A program made the translations under genes and the position numbers. The notes beneath the pieces were generated by a model, which saw only the letters and a list, made by a program, of their open reading frames with translations, did no database searches and was not told the DNA's origin. Shown in pieces: positions 1 to 8,072 of a stretch of DNA of 64,000 bases; position 1 is the stretch's first letter, and each line of letters begins with the position of its first letter. This DNA comes from Thalassovita taeanensis. Its GTDB lineage: Bacteria; Pseudomonadota; Alphaproteobacteria; Rhodobacterales; Rhodobacteraceae. The stretch lies in contig NZ_FOEP01000005.1 of assembly GCF_900110775.1 (NCBI RefSeq), positions 124,001-188,000 on the forward strand. Reading direction: 5' to 3'.

Positions 1-627
1 ACGCCCGATCGGATGAGCGGCGGTGATCGCGGTCATCGCTTCTGCGGGCAGAGTCTCTAGCAGAGGCGTGTTGATGAAGGCCGGGCCGACGGCGTTGACC
101 CGGATACCGTGGGCGCTGTATTCTATCGCGGCGGCGCGGGTCAGCCCCAGCAGCGCGTGTTTGGCGGCGGTATAGGCAGACAGACCGGCCATGCTGACGC
201 TTCCCATGATCGAGGACATGTTCACAATCGCCCCGCCGCCGGATTTCAGCATTTCCGGGATCGCATAGCGCATGCCATAGAAAACGCCGTTGAGGTTGAC
301 ATCCATCACCTGTTGCCAGCCCTCCAGCGGGTATTCGCCCACCGGAACCTGCGGCCCGCCGATGCCCGCATTGTTGACCAGCAGGTGCAGCGCGCCGGTT
401 TTCTCGACCGCGAAAGCGATCATCTTTTCAACCTGATCGGGCTTGCCGACATCAACGGCACAGGCGTGGCCACCGATCTCGTCCGCCACGCTTTGCGCCG
501 CTTCGAGGTTCATGTCGGCCACGACAACCGTCGCCCCCGAAGCTGCCAGCTCGCGGCAGCAGGCGGCGCCAATACCCGATCCCCCACCAGTGATAAGGGC
601 GGTCTTTCCGTCAAAAGTCAGGTTCAT
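1..627 (-). CDS. SDR-family NAD(P)-dependent oxidoreductase, 3' end beyond window
   Basis: Classical short-chain dehydrogenase/reductase with a Rossmann fold, cytosolic. The start at 627 gives MNLTFDGKTALITGG, followed by the cofactor motif GGGSGIG at about residues 14-20, the NNAG motif, the catalytic Ser in NMSSI and the YTAAK catalytic Tyr/Lys pair. About 209 codons are visible; the usual length is about 250, so only the C-terminal substrate-loop region is missing beyond the left edge. An AGGAGTATGATC ribosome-binding region lies just upstream of the ATG. The substrate cannot be read from the sequence; family members act on 3-hydroxy acids, sugars or acetoin-like compounds. The carnitine genes nearby produce acetoacetate, but there is no direct evidence linking this enzyme to that pathway. 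Confidence 0.9.
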   Translation of the reverse strand, partial: MNLTFDGKTALITGGGSGIGAACCRELAASGATVVVADMNLEAAQSVADEIGGHACAVDVGKPDQVEKMIAFAVEKTGALHLLVNNAGIGGPQVPVGEYPLEGWQQVMDVNLNGVFYGMRYAIPEMLKSGGGAIVNMSSIMGSVSMAGLSAYTAAKHALLGLTRAAAIEYSAHGIRVNAVGPAFINTPLLETLPAEAMTAITAAHPIGR

Positions 628-843
628 GATCATACTCCTGAGTTGAACTACAGGCTTCACGATGGGGCCGGGGCGGGAGGGCGTCTTTGATCCGGCTCAA
701 CTGCCGCCACTTTCGGGGGCGATACCGGGAAAAATACTGACAGGCGCGGTTTGGGCGATAATTATCTGTGCGGGGATTTTTGTCGGTGACAGCGACGAGA
801 TATGCGATAGCCTGCGCCGTGATGTGATCAGGGAGGACACAGG

Positions 844-1275
844 ATGAAACGAATGATGATGGCGGCGTTTTTGGCGCTGGCGCCGGTTGCGGGTTGGGCC
901 GAAGGGATCGTGCACAAGATTGCGGTGCATGTGGACGATGGCGACCCGCGTGTGCTGCATATGGCGCTGAACAATGTGCAGAATATGGCCAGCTATTACA
1001 AATCGCAGGGCGATACGGTGCAGGTCGAAGTGGTGGCTTATGGCCCCGGCTTGGTGATGTTTCTGGATGGCAAAAGCCCGGTGTCGGACCGGATTTCGAC
1101 CATGTCGCTGGAGCTGGAGGGGCTGACCTTTTCCGCCTGCGGCAACACGCTGCGCAAGATGAGCGAAAAGGCGGGTCATGATGTGGCGCTGATGGACGAA
1201 GCCGTGGTTGTGCCGTCGGGCGTTGTGCGGTTGGTCGAGTTGCAGGAACAGGGCTATGCCTATGTCCGGCCCTGA
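844..1275 (+). CDS. Periplasmic DsrE/DsrF-like protein
   Basis: A 143-residue protein with an N-terminal signal peptide (charged MKR, a hydrophobic stretch and a likely cleavage after GWA at about residue 18). The mature part has the alternating beta/alpha pattern of the DsrE/F fold: a HKIAVHV first strand, then a helix with LHMALNNVQNM, then VQVEVVAYGPGL. A single Cys (in FSACGNTL) sits at the position where DsrE-like proteins often carry the sulfur-relay cysteine. Family members bind or relay sulfur, but periplasmic ones of this type are mostly uncharacterised. It stands alone, divergent from the SDR gene, with a 216-base intergenic region that presumably carries both promoters. Confidence 0.7.
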   Translation: MKRMMMAAFLALAPVAGWAEGIVHKIAVHVDDGDPRVLHMALNNVQNMASYYKSQGDTVQVEVVAYGPGLVMFLDGKSPVSDRISTMSLELEGLTFSACGNTLRKMSEKAGHDVALMDEAVVVPSGVVRLVELQEQGYAYVRP

Positions 1276-1363
1276 GCGGGATTGAAAAATGGCGGCTCCG
1301 GCTGGCCTTTTGGGTTTGCCGGGGTATGTTCCCCCCAAGCATATGACATGAGGGGAACGGGCA

Positions 1364-2410
1364 ATGAAGATGAATCCGCTGGGCCGCACTGGCCTGATGG
1401 TAAGCGAGTTGTGCCTTGGCACGATGACTTGGGGCACACAGACCGGCGAGGCGGATGGCCATGCGCAGATGGATCTGGCGCTGGCACGGGGTATAAATTT
1501 CGTCGATACCGCCGAGATGTATCCGGTGAATCCGGTGTCGAAAGAGACGCAGGGGCGGACCGAAGAGATTGTCGGAACCTGGAACGCGGCCAACAAGGCG
1601 CGGCGCGGCGACTATGTTCTGGCGACCAAGCATTCGGGCGCTGGGTTGAAGCATGTCCGCGACGGCGCGCCGATTTCCTCGGCCACGATTGCCGAGGCGA
1701 TCGAGGGATCGTTGCGGCGGTTGCAGACGGATTACATCGACCTCTATCAGTTCCACTGGCCCAATCGCGGGTCGTATATGTTCCGGCAGAACTGGAATTT
1801 CGACCCGTCGCGGCAGGACCGCGCGGCGACGGTGGCGCATATGCAAGATGCGCTGGGCGCGTTGCAGGAGCAGGTGACCAAGGGCAATATCCGCCACTTC
1901 GGCCTGTCGAACGAAAGCGCTTGGGGCACGACGATGTGGGCGACTTTGGCCGAGGCCGGGGCAGGGCCACGTGTGGCCTCGATCCAGAACGAATATTCGC
2001 TGCTGTGTCGGTTGTTCGATACTGATTTGGCCGAGGTGGCGGTGAACGAGGATGTCGGGCTGTTGTCCTATTCGCCGCTGGCGGCGGGGTTGCTGACGGG
2101 CAAGTATCAGGGCGGCGCGGTGCCAGACGGATCGCGGTTGTCGCTGAATGGCGATCTGGGCGGGCGCAAGAGCGACCGGGTGTTCGACGCGGTCGATGCC
2201 TATCTGGAGGTCGCGGCGCGGCACGGGCTGGATCCGGTGCATATGGCGCTGGCATGGGCTGCGGGTCGGCCGTTCATGACCTCGGTGATTTTCGGCGCGA
2301 CGACGCTGGCGCAGCTTGAGCAGGTGCTGGGGGCCGACGGTCTGGTGCTGAGCGATGAGGTTCGGGCAGAGTTGAACGCGGTGCATCGCGCCCATCCGAT
2401 GCCCTATTGA
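1364..2410 (+). CDS. Aldo/keto reductase (Tas/YajO-like)
   Basis: A 348-residue TIM-barrel NADP(H)-dependent oxidoreductase. The N-terminus MNPLGRTGLMVSEL and LCLGTMTWGTQ are typical. The catalytic tetrad is visible: Asp and Tyr in FVDTAEMYP, Lys in LATKHSG, and His in QFHWPNR. The insertion after the Tyr (PVNPVSKETQGRTEE) is typical of Tas-type reductases. The start at ATG 1364 is preceded by GGGGAACGGGCA; a second ATG lies two codons later. The substrate is not predictable. Its last 137 bases overlap the 3' end of the convergent regulator gene. Confidence 0.9.
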   Translation: MKMNPLGRTGLMVSELCLGTMTWGTQTGEADGHAQMDLALARGINFVDTAEMYPVNPVSKETQGRTEEIVGTWNAANKARRGDYVLATKHSGAGLKHVRDGAPISSATIAEAIEGSLRRLQTDYIDLYQFHWPNRGSYMFRQNWNFDPSRQDRAATVAHMQDALGALQEQVTKGNIRHFGLSNESAWGTTMWATLAEAGAGPRVASIQNEYSLLCRLFDTDLAEVAVNEDVGLLSYSPLAAGLLTGKYQGGAVPDGSRLSLNGDLGGRKSDRVFDAVDAYLEVAARHGLDPVHMALAWAAGRPFMTSVIFGATTLAQLEQVLGADGLVLSDEVRAELNAVHRAHPMPY

Positions 2411-3404
2411 TCTCGTGTGCGCGGCGAAGGTCGCGCACCGAAAGGCCCAGCCCGGCGCGGAAGGCGCGCGCCAGACTGGCCTGAGACGAAAACCCGGTGG
2501 CCAGCGCGATCTGTTGCACTGGCAGGGCGGTGTCCTGAGCCAGGCGCCGGGCCTCGGACAGGCGCAGGTCGAGGTAGAAGCGTTTCGGCGGCATGGCCAG
2601 CGCGCGGGCGAACTGAGCCTCGAGCTGACGTGGCGAGACCGCGAGAGCGCTGGCGATGTCAGCGATCGGCAGCGGGTCTTCGATATGGGTTTCCATCAGG
2701 GCGACAGCGCGGGCAACCAGCGGATGGCGGCGCGACAGGCGGGCGGTGCCGCTGAGCGCCTGCGGCGTGGTGGCGGCGTGCGGGTCAGGGTCATAGATGA
2801 AGGCGCTGGCGACGCGGCGCGCCAGCCCCGCGCCATAGCGCGCGCCGATCAGGTGCAGCATCAGGTCGATGGCGGGCGCGGCGCCGCCCGAGGTGATGTA
2901 TTTGCCGGAAATCACATAGCGGTCGCGCAGCAGATCGACCTGATCGAAGCGGGCGGCGAAATCTTCCAGATCCTCCCAATGGGTTGTGGCGCGTTGACCG
3001 TTCAGTAATCCGGCACCGGCAAGAACCCAGCTGCCGCCGTCGATCCCGGCCAGAGCGTGGCAGCGGGGGGCGAGGCGGCGCAGGCTGGCCAGCAGCGCGG
3101 GCGTGGCCTGTTCGTTCACGCGAAACCCCGCGATCACGATCAGCAGGTCGCAGCGATCAAGTGTGGCGATGGGCTGTGCCGGGACGGTGACGCCTGAGGT
3201 CAGTCGCGCGGGCGTGCCGGTGGGCGAGAAGAACGACCAACCGAACAGCGGCTTGCCTGCACGGCGGTTGGCGGCGCGCATCGGGTCCAGCGCTGCGGCG
3301 AAGCTGAGCATATTGCTGTCGTCAAGAAGCAGCAGCGCGGTCGAAAGTGGCTGTTCTGAGGGGGCGAAGATATTCTCGCTGATGTTTTTCGCGGATTTTG
3401 CCAT
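2274..3404 (-). CDS. cdhR: GlxA/CdhR-type AraC-family regulator, likely of carnitine catabolism
   Basis: A 376-residue two-domain regulator. Residues about 20-200 form a DJ-1/PfpI glutamine amidotransferase-like domain (LLLLDDSNMLSFAAALDPMR; LAGIDGGSWVLAGAGLL), in which the nucleophile-elbow Cys is replaced by Gly/Ser, as is usual for sensor domains of this family. Residues about 225-330 are the AraC DNA-binding domain with two helix-turn-helix motifs (IADIASALAVSPRQLEAQF; IALATGFSSQASLARAF). It is divergent from the BKACE and carnitine dehydrogenase genes across only 74 bases. In Pseudomonas aeruginosa CdhR is a regulator of this architecture that activates carnitine genes; assignment here rests on domain type and position. 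The last about 45 residues follow the AraC domain and are encoded antisense to the aldo/keto reductase, so they are probably dispensable. Confidence 0.8.
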   Translation of the reverse strand: MAKSAKNISENIFAPSEQPLSTALLLLDDSNMLSFAAALDPMRAANRRAGKPLFGWSFFSPTGTPARLTSGVTVPAQPIATLDRCDLLIVIAGFRVNEQATPALLASLRRLAPRCHALAGIDGGSWVLAGAGLLNGQRATTHWEDLEDFAARFDQVDLLRDRYVISGKYITSGGAAPAIDLMLHLIGARYGAGLARRVASAFIYDPDPHAATTPQALSGTARLSRRHPLVARAVALMETHIEDPLPIADIASALAVSPRQLEAQFARALAMPPKRFYLDLRLSEARRLAQDTALPVQQIALATGFSSQASLARAFRAGLGLSVRDLRRAHEINRASDGRDAPRSTLPEPHRSAPDRRPPAPAQAAPASSRRKSPRS

Positions 3405-3478
3405 GTTTCATTCGTAAAATGCAAAGAAACCTGTCGCAAGCCGGTAAAGACTGCTGTCAGCAAGAATAGGAGTGGCCA

Positions 3479-4396
3479 ATGCCTTTGGAAATGAACCGTG
3501 AGGTCTTTATCACCTGTGCCGTAACCGGGTCGGGGGCGACGCAAGATCGCAGCCCGCATGTGCCGCGCAGCCCCAAGCAGATCGCGGAAAGTGCGATTGA
3601 TGCGGCCCGCGCAGGGGCGGCGGTGGTGCATTGCCATGTGCGCGATCCAGAAACCGGCGCGCCAAGCCGTCGGCTGGATCTGTACCGCGAGGTGACCGAT
3701 CGCATTCGCGAGGCCGAGGTCGATGTGGTGCTGAACCTGACGGCGGGCATGGGCGGCGACATGATCTTTGGCCCGACCGAGCAGCCTTTGCCGTTGAAAG
3801 AGGCGGGCACTGATATGGTGGGCGCCTCTGAGCGGGTGAAGCATATCGCCGAGTGTCTGCCCGAGCTTTGCACGTTGGATTGCGGCACGATGAATTTCGC
3901 CGAGGCCGATTATGTGATGACCAACACGCCGGGCATGTTGCAGGCGATGGGGCGGATGATGTCGGCGCTGGGGGTGAAGCCCGAGATCGAGGCGTTTGAC
4001 ACTGGGCATCTGTGGTATGCCAAGCAGTTGGTAAAGGATGGGGTGTTGGAAAGCCCGGCCCTGGTGCAGTTGTGCATGGGGGTGCCATGGGGCGCGCCGG
4101 ATGATCTGAATACCTTCATGGCGATGGTGAACAATGTGCCGGACGACTGGAATTTCAGCGGCTTTGCGCTGGGGCGGCATCAGATGGCATATGTCGCGGC
4201 GAGCGTTTTGGCCGGGGGCAATGTGCGGGTGGGTCTTGAAGATAACCTGTGGCTGGACAAGGGCGTGTTGGCGACCAATGCGCAATTGGTGGAGCGGTCG
4301 GTGAGTATCGTTGAAAACATGGGCGCGCGGGTGATCGGGCCGGAAGAGGTGCGGGCGAAGCTGGGCTTGGTCAAGCGGGCTCCGGTGTCGCTATGA
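3479..4396 (+). CDS. BKACE-family enzyme, probable 3-dehydrocarnitine cleavage enzyme
   Basis: A 305-residue beta-keto acid cleavage enzyme (BKACE, formerly DUF849). It has the VFITCAVTGSG start, the metal-binding HCHVRDPETG motif (two His ligands), LNLTAG, and TLDCGTMNF. The family condenses a beta-keto acid with acetyl-CoA to give acetoacetate and a new CoA ester. With dehydrocarnitine the products are acetoacetate and betainyl-CoA. The substrate is inferred from the neighbour: the fused carnitine dehydrogenase-thioesterase starts within its last codons (4-base ATGA overlap) and would supply dehydrocarnitine and hydrolyse betainyl-CoA. The start at 3479 is preceded by TAGGAGTGGCCA. The functional name in Pseudomonas is CdhC; I leave the symbol blank because nomenclature varies. 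Confidence 0.88.
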   Translation: MPLEMNREVFITCAVTGSGATQDRSPHVPRSPKQIAESAIDAARAGAAVVHCHVRDPETGAPSRRLDLYREVTDRIREAEVDVVLNLTAGMGGDMIFGPTEQPLPLKEAGTDMVGASERVKHIAECLPELCTLDCGTMNFAEADYVMTNTPGMLQAMGRMMSALGVKPEIEAFDTGHLWYAKQLVKDGVLESPALVQLCMGVPWGAPDDLNTFMAMVNNVPDDWNFSGFALGRHQMAYVAASVLAGGNVRVGLEDNLWLDKGVLATNAQLVERSVSIVENMGARVIGPEEVRAKLGLVKRAPVSL

Positions 4397-5868
4397 GCAG
4401 GATTGCAGCGGTTATTGGCGGTGGGGTGATTGGCGGCGGTTGGGCGGCGCGGTTCCTGCTGAACGGGTGGGATGTGCGGGTGTTCGACCCCGACCCGGAG
4501 GCTGAGCGCAAGATTGGCGAGGTTCTGGACAACGCGCGGCGATCCTTGCCGGGGTTGGGCAATGTCGCCTTGCCCGAGGAGGGCCGCCTGAGCTTTCACG
4601 CCACGATGCCGGAGGCGGTTGCCGGGGCCGCGTGGATTCAGGAGAGCGTGCCAGAGCGGCTGGAACTGAAGCGCAAGGTGTTTCAGGCGGTGCAGGCGGC
4701 CTGTGATGTGGGGGCTGTGATCGGCTCGTCGACATCGGGGTTCAAGCCGAGCGAGTTGCAGGGCTGTGCGACGCGGCCCGAGCAGATCGTGGTGACGCAT
4801 CCGTTCAACCCGGTGTATTTGCTGCCGTTGGTCGAACTGGTGCCGTCGGAGGCGAACCCGCCCGAGGTGGTGGCGCAGGCCAAGGCGGTGCTGACCGGTT
4901 TGGGGATGTACCCGCTGCATGTCCGCAAGGAGATCGACGCGCATATCGCCGATCGGTTGCTGGAAGCGGTGTGGCGCGAGGCGCTGTGGCTGGTCAATGA
5001 TGGCATTGCCACGACCGAAGAGATTGATAACGCGATCCGTTATGGCTTTGGCATTCGCTGGGCGCAGATGGGGTTGTTCGAGACCTATCGCGTGGCGGGC
5101 GGCGAGGCCGGGATGGCGCATTTCATCGCGCAGTTCGGGCCATGTTTGCAGTGGCCCTGGACCAAGCTGATGGATGTACCCGAGCTGACGGACGCGTTGG
5201 TGGAACAGATCGCAAGCCAGTCGGATGCGCAATCGGGCGCGCATTCGATCCGCGCGTTGGAGCGGATCAGGGACAACAATCTGGTGGGCATTATCCGGTC
5301 GCTGCAGCCGACCAACTGGGGTGCGGGGGCGTTGCAGAACGCCCATGATCAGGCGCGATCCGGGGACATGGGGCTGGTGCAGGATATCAGCGAGGTGGCG
5401 GATATCGCAGCACCTGTGCTGACGATCAACCGGGCGGTGCCGCTGGATTGGATTGATTACAACGGCCATATGACCGAGGCGCGGTATCTGGATGCTTTTG
5501 CGGCGGCGACGGATCGGTTCATGCAGATCATCGGCTGCACGCCGGAGTATATCGCGTCGGGTGGTAGCTTCTTTACCGCAGAGACGCATATCCGCCATAT
5601 CGACGAGGCGCGCGCGGGGGCGCGCATTCAGGTGCGCACGCGGGTGTTAATGGCCGAGGGCAAGAAGATGCAGCTTTGGCATGAGATGGTCGAGGGCGAG
5701 CGCATGCTGGCGACGGCGGAGCATATGCTGTTGCATGTGGATCTTTCGACGCGCCGCTCGGTGCCGCCGCCGCCGCAGATTGCCGGGGCTTTGCAGCGGT
5801 TTGCCGCGGCGCATGCGGGGTTGGACCTGCCGGAGGGTGTGGGCCGGGCGGTCGGCGCGCCGCGGTAG
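4393..5868 (+). CDS. lcdH: Fused L-carnitine 3-dehydrogenase / betainyl-CoA thioesterase
   Basis: A 491-residue fusion. Residues 1 to about 335 are a 3-hydroxyacyl-CoA-dehydrogenase-like carnitine dehydrogenase, with NAD motif AVIGGGVIGGGWAAR (residues 6-20) and the catalytic-His region VTHPFNPVYLLPLVE (about 134-148). Residues about 341-480 are a hot-dog thioesterase with the 4-hydroxybenzoyl-CoA-thioesterase-like LDWIDYNGHMTEARYLDAF. In Pseudomonas these are two genes (cdhA and cdhB); fused forms are known in rhizobia and other alphaproteobacteria. The chain is carnitine to dehydrocarnitine here, cleavage by the upstream BKACE enzyme, then betainyl-CoA to glycine betaine plus CoA by the C-terminal domain. 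It ends seven bases before a palindromic intergenic repeat that may terminate transcription. Confidence 0.88.
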   Translation: MSRIAAVIGGGVIGGGWAARFLLNGWDVRVFDPDPEAERKIGEVLDNARRSLPGLGNVALPEEGRLSFHATMPEAVAGAAWIQESVPERLELKRKVFQAVQAACDVGAVIGSSTSGFKPSELQGCATRPEQIVVTHPFNPVYLLPLVELVPSEANPPEVVAQAKAVLTGLGMYPLHVRKEIDAHIADRLLEAVWREALWLVNDGIATTEEIDNAIRYGFGIRWAQMGLFETYRVAGGEAGMAHFIAQFGPCLQWPWTKLMDVPELTDALVEQIASQSDAQSGAHSIRALERIRDNNLVGIIRSLQPTNWGAGALQNAHDQARSGDMGLVQDISEVADIAAPVLTINRAVPLDWIDYNGHMTEARYLDAFAAATDRFMQIIGCTPEYIASGGSFFTAETHIRHIDEARAGARIQVRTRVLMAEGKKMQLWHEMVEGERMLATAEHMLLHVDLSTRRSVPPPPQIAGALQRFAAAHAGLDLPEGVGRAVGAPR

Positions 5869-5874
5869 GGTTTC

Positions 5875-5964
5875 GCCTGCGGCGGGCGGGGAAAGGGGGG
5901 CTGACGGCCCCCCTCTTGGCCTTTGGCCAATTCACCCCCCGTGAGTATTTTTGTCAGAAAGAAG
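5875..5964 (+). repeat. Palindromic intergenic repeat, copy 1
   Basis: This block is nearly the same, in inverted orientation, as the one at 36829-36918. Read on the + strand it has a GC-rich arm, a hairpin GGGGGGC-TGACG-GCCCCCC, a second hairpin TTGGCC-TTT-GGCCAA, a C-run, then GTGAGTATTTTTGTCAGAAAG. It lies between two convergent genes (the carnitine fusion ending at 5868 and the XRE regulator ending at 5932) and contributes the last eight or so codons and the stop of the XRE gene. A role as a bidirectional terminator is an inference from the two hairpins and the T-run. Confidence 0.8.
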
Positions 5965-6846
5965 TCTTGAGTACGGGGTGGGCCAGTCGGTGATGCTGTC
6001 GCGCAGGCTCAGGAGTTCTGCGGGCAGGTCACGGGCGGAAATCCTGGCTTCGCGCACCAGCTGGTCGAAGTGCAGGGTGAAGGTGGTGACTTTTTCGCTG
6101 TCGCGGAACGCCAGGTAATTACGCCCGACGTAGAGCACGGCCAGAAGAGGGCCGAAAATGGTCAGCGGGGCGGAAAACAGGCGGCGGGCATCGAACATAT
6201 AGACTCGCAGGCGGGGGTAAAGTTGGGTGTGCAGGTCGAGCATCCGGTCGATCTGTTCGCGACGCAGGTCGGCGGGCAGATCGGCATAGTAGCCCTCGGC
6301 GCGGGCGAAGCTGGTGAGTTCATGCTGTGGCAGGGCGATTTCATAGTCTGACCCGGCGCTGCGCATCCATTCCAGGCGATCGGCGCTGGCGGTGATCGCC
6401 TGTTGCGCGGTGCGGCCAAGGTGGGGGGCGTATTCCCATTCCAGCAGGGCCGGGGTTTTCAGCATGTCGGGCAGGGTGGCGGGGACGTGGCGGATTTTAT
6501 AGCCTGCGGCCTCGGTATGCCAGTTGAAGATCTGTTCATCGACGAGGGCGCGGGGCGCTTCGGTCAGGGTCATCGAGGCGGCGAGGATGTCGGCGGCGGT
6601 TTCAGGCCGGTCGGAGAGCGACAGCAGCCAGTCGGCGGAAACGCCGAGGGCGGCGGCGCATTCGCCCACGACCTGCGCATTGGGCAGCCGCGCGCCAGTG
6701 CCGGTCAGCAGCTGTGAGATGGTCGAGCGGTCGACGCCGATCCGCCGCGCCAGCGCGCTTTGGCTGAGGCTTCGCAGGGTCATGGCGGTGGAAAGCCGGG
6801 TGCGGAATTGGCTGGCGCGCAGGCGTTTGTCGATTCTATGAGGCAT
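5932..6846 (-). CDS. XRE-family helix-turn-helix transcriptional regulator
   Basis: A 304-residue protein. Residues about 20-78 are a Cro/CI-type HTH (SQSALARRIGVDRSTISQLL, then NAQVVGECAAALGVSADWLL). The remainder is a larger domain of unknown function, predicted mostly helical, that could bind a small molecule; no signature motif was recognised. It is convergent with the carnitine dehydrogenase gene, so co-regulation is possible but not shown. The C-terminal SDKNTHGG and the stop codon lie inside the palindromic repeat, which suggests that the original stop was replaced when the element arrived. Confidence 0.8.
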   Translation of the reverse strand: MPHRIDKRLRASQFRTRLSTAMTLRSLSQSALARRIGVDRSTISQLLTGTGARLPNAQVVGECAAALGVSADWLLSLSDRPETAADILAASMTLTEAPRALVDEQIFNWHTEAAGYKIRHVPATLPDMLKTPALLEWEYAPHLGRTAQQAITASADRLEWMRSAGSDYEIALPQHELTSFARAEGYYADLPADLRREQIDRMLDLHTQLYPRLRVYMFDARRLFSAPLTIFGPLLAVLYVGRNYLAFRDSEKVTTFTLHFDQLVREARISARDLPAELLSLRDSITDWPTPYSRLLSDKNTHGG

Positions 6847-6951
6847 ATGGTGATATAAATCACAGATGTGGAGAAATGTTAATCATATTCCAAGTGTATT
6901 TTGCTGCACCTGCACGGTAGCCGTATTGTGAAATATAGCAGTGGGGATGGA

Positions 6952-7155
6952 ATGGAAACGCGGGCGCGAACCTTGGTGAAAGCGATCCTTTGGAGTTTGT
7001 TGGGCTTGGTGACGATGAGTCTTGTTGGGCTGGCGTTGACCGGGTCGGCAATGCTGGGCGGGGGGATGGCGGCGATCAACACCGGGATCGGCTTGGTTCT
7101 TTACCTGATATATGAGCGGGTTTGGACTCTGGTTCGGTGGGGCCGCAATGTTTGA
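6952..7155 (+). CDS. DUF2061 small membrane protein
   Basis: A 67-residue inner-membrane protein starting METRARTLVKAILWSLLG with two hydrophobic segments (residues about 9-32 and 38-57) and a basic end (ERVWTLVRWGRNV). This matches the DUF2061 pattern. I chose ATG 6952, in front of the conserved ETRARTLVKA, rather than an upstream TTG. Its stop overlaps the start of the desaturase gene by eight bases, so the two are probably translationally coupled. The function of the family is unknown. Confidence 0.78.
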   Translation: METRARTLVKAILWSLLGLVTMSLVGLALTGSAMLGGGMAAINTGIGLVLYLIYERVWTLVRWGRNV

Positions 7156-8053
7156 GCGCGGCAAGGGATTGGTGGCGGAGCTTCCGACGCTGGCGTTGTT
7201 GGGGCTGGTCTATCTGGCCTGGGGGGTGGGCACGACGGTTCTGGTGGGGTGGAACCTGCCGCTGGCGATGGTCGTGACCGGGCTGGCCATTGTGTTGCAC
7301 AGTTCGCTTTGTCACGAGGTCATTCATGGGCATCCGTTTCGCTGGCGGGTGGTGAATGAGGCCTTGGTGTTTCCGGCGGTGGCGCTTTGTGTGCCATATC
7401 TGCGGTTTCGCGATAGCCATCTGGCGCATCACCGCGATGCGATCCTGACCGATCCTTATGACGACCCGGAGAGCAATTACCTTGATCCCATGGTCTGGGC
7501 CCGGTTGCGGCCATGGATGCGGGCGGTGTTGCGGGCGAATAATACCTTGTTGGGGCGGATGGTGATCGGGCCGCTGGTGGGGATGATGACATTCACGGCG
7601 GCGGACATGCGGGCGATTTGGGCCGGGGACCGGGCGGTGCTGCGCGGCTGGCTCTGGCATATTCCGGCGCTGGGGGGAGTGGTCTGGTGGTTGGGAGCGG
7701 TGGCGGTGATGCCGGTCTGGGCCTATGTGGCGGCGGCCTATGGCGCGCTGGGGGTGTTGAAGATCCGCACGTTTCTGGAGCATCAGGCGCATGAGCGGGC
7801 ACGCGGGCGGACGGCGATTGTCGAGGATCGCGGGCCTTTGGCTTTTCTGTTTCTGCACAACAACCTGCACGTCGTTCATCACATGCACCCCAAGGTGCCG
7901 TGGCACCGGTTGCCGGGGCTGTATTTTGGCAACCGCGAGCGATACCTGAGCCGCAATGATGGCTATATGTACCGATCCTATGCGCAGGTGATCGGGCGCT
8001 ATTTGTGGCGGGCCAAGGACCCGGTGCCACATCCGTTGTGGCGCAGGCGGTGA
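7148..8053 (+). CDS. Membrane fatty acid desaturase-family protein
   Basis: A 301-residue integral membrane di-iron enzyme of the fatty acid desaturase superfamily. The three histidine boxes are visible: HEVIHGH after the first membrane segments, HLAHH, and HVVHHMHP near the C-terminus, with several hydrophobic segments between them. Relatives desaturate or hydroxylate acyl chains, or hydroxylate carotenoids or sterol-like lipids; the substrate here is unknown. The start at ATG 7148 overlaps the end of the DUF2061 gene. An EamA exporter gene follows 19 bases later on the same strand. Confidence 0.85.
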   Translation: MFERGKGLVAELPTLALLGLVYLAWGVGTTVLVGWNLPLAMVVTGLAIVLHSSLCHEVIHGHPFRWRVVNEALVFPAVALCVPYLRFRDSHLAHHRDAILTDPYDDPESNYLDPMVWARLRPWMRAVLRANNTLLGRMVIGPLVGMMTFTAADMRAIWAGDRAVLRGWLWHIPALGGVVWWLGAVAVMPVWAYVAAAYGALGVLKIRTFLEHQAHERARGRTAIVEDRGPLAFLFLHNNLHVVHHMHPKVPWHRLPGLYFGNRERYLSRNDGYMYRSYAQVIGRYLWRAKDPVPHPLWRRR

Positions 8054-8072
8054 AATCGGAGTAGGCGGGCCT

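Noticed and set aside
611-2395. Very long open frames on the minus strand opposite the DsrE-like and aldo/keto reductase genes
   Set aside because: They are Arg/Pro/His-rich, have no domain similarity and mirror the high-GC codon pattern of the real genes on the other strand.
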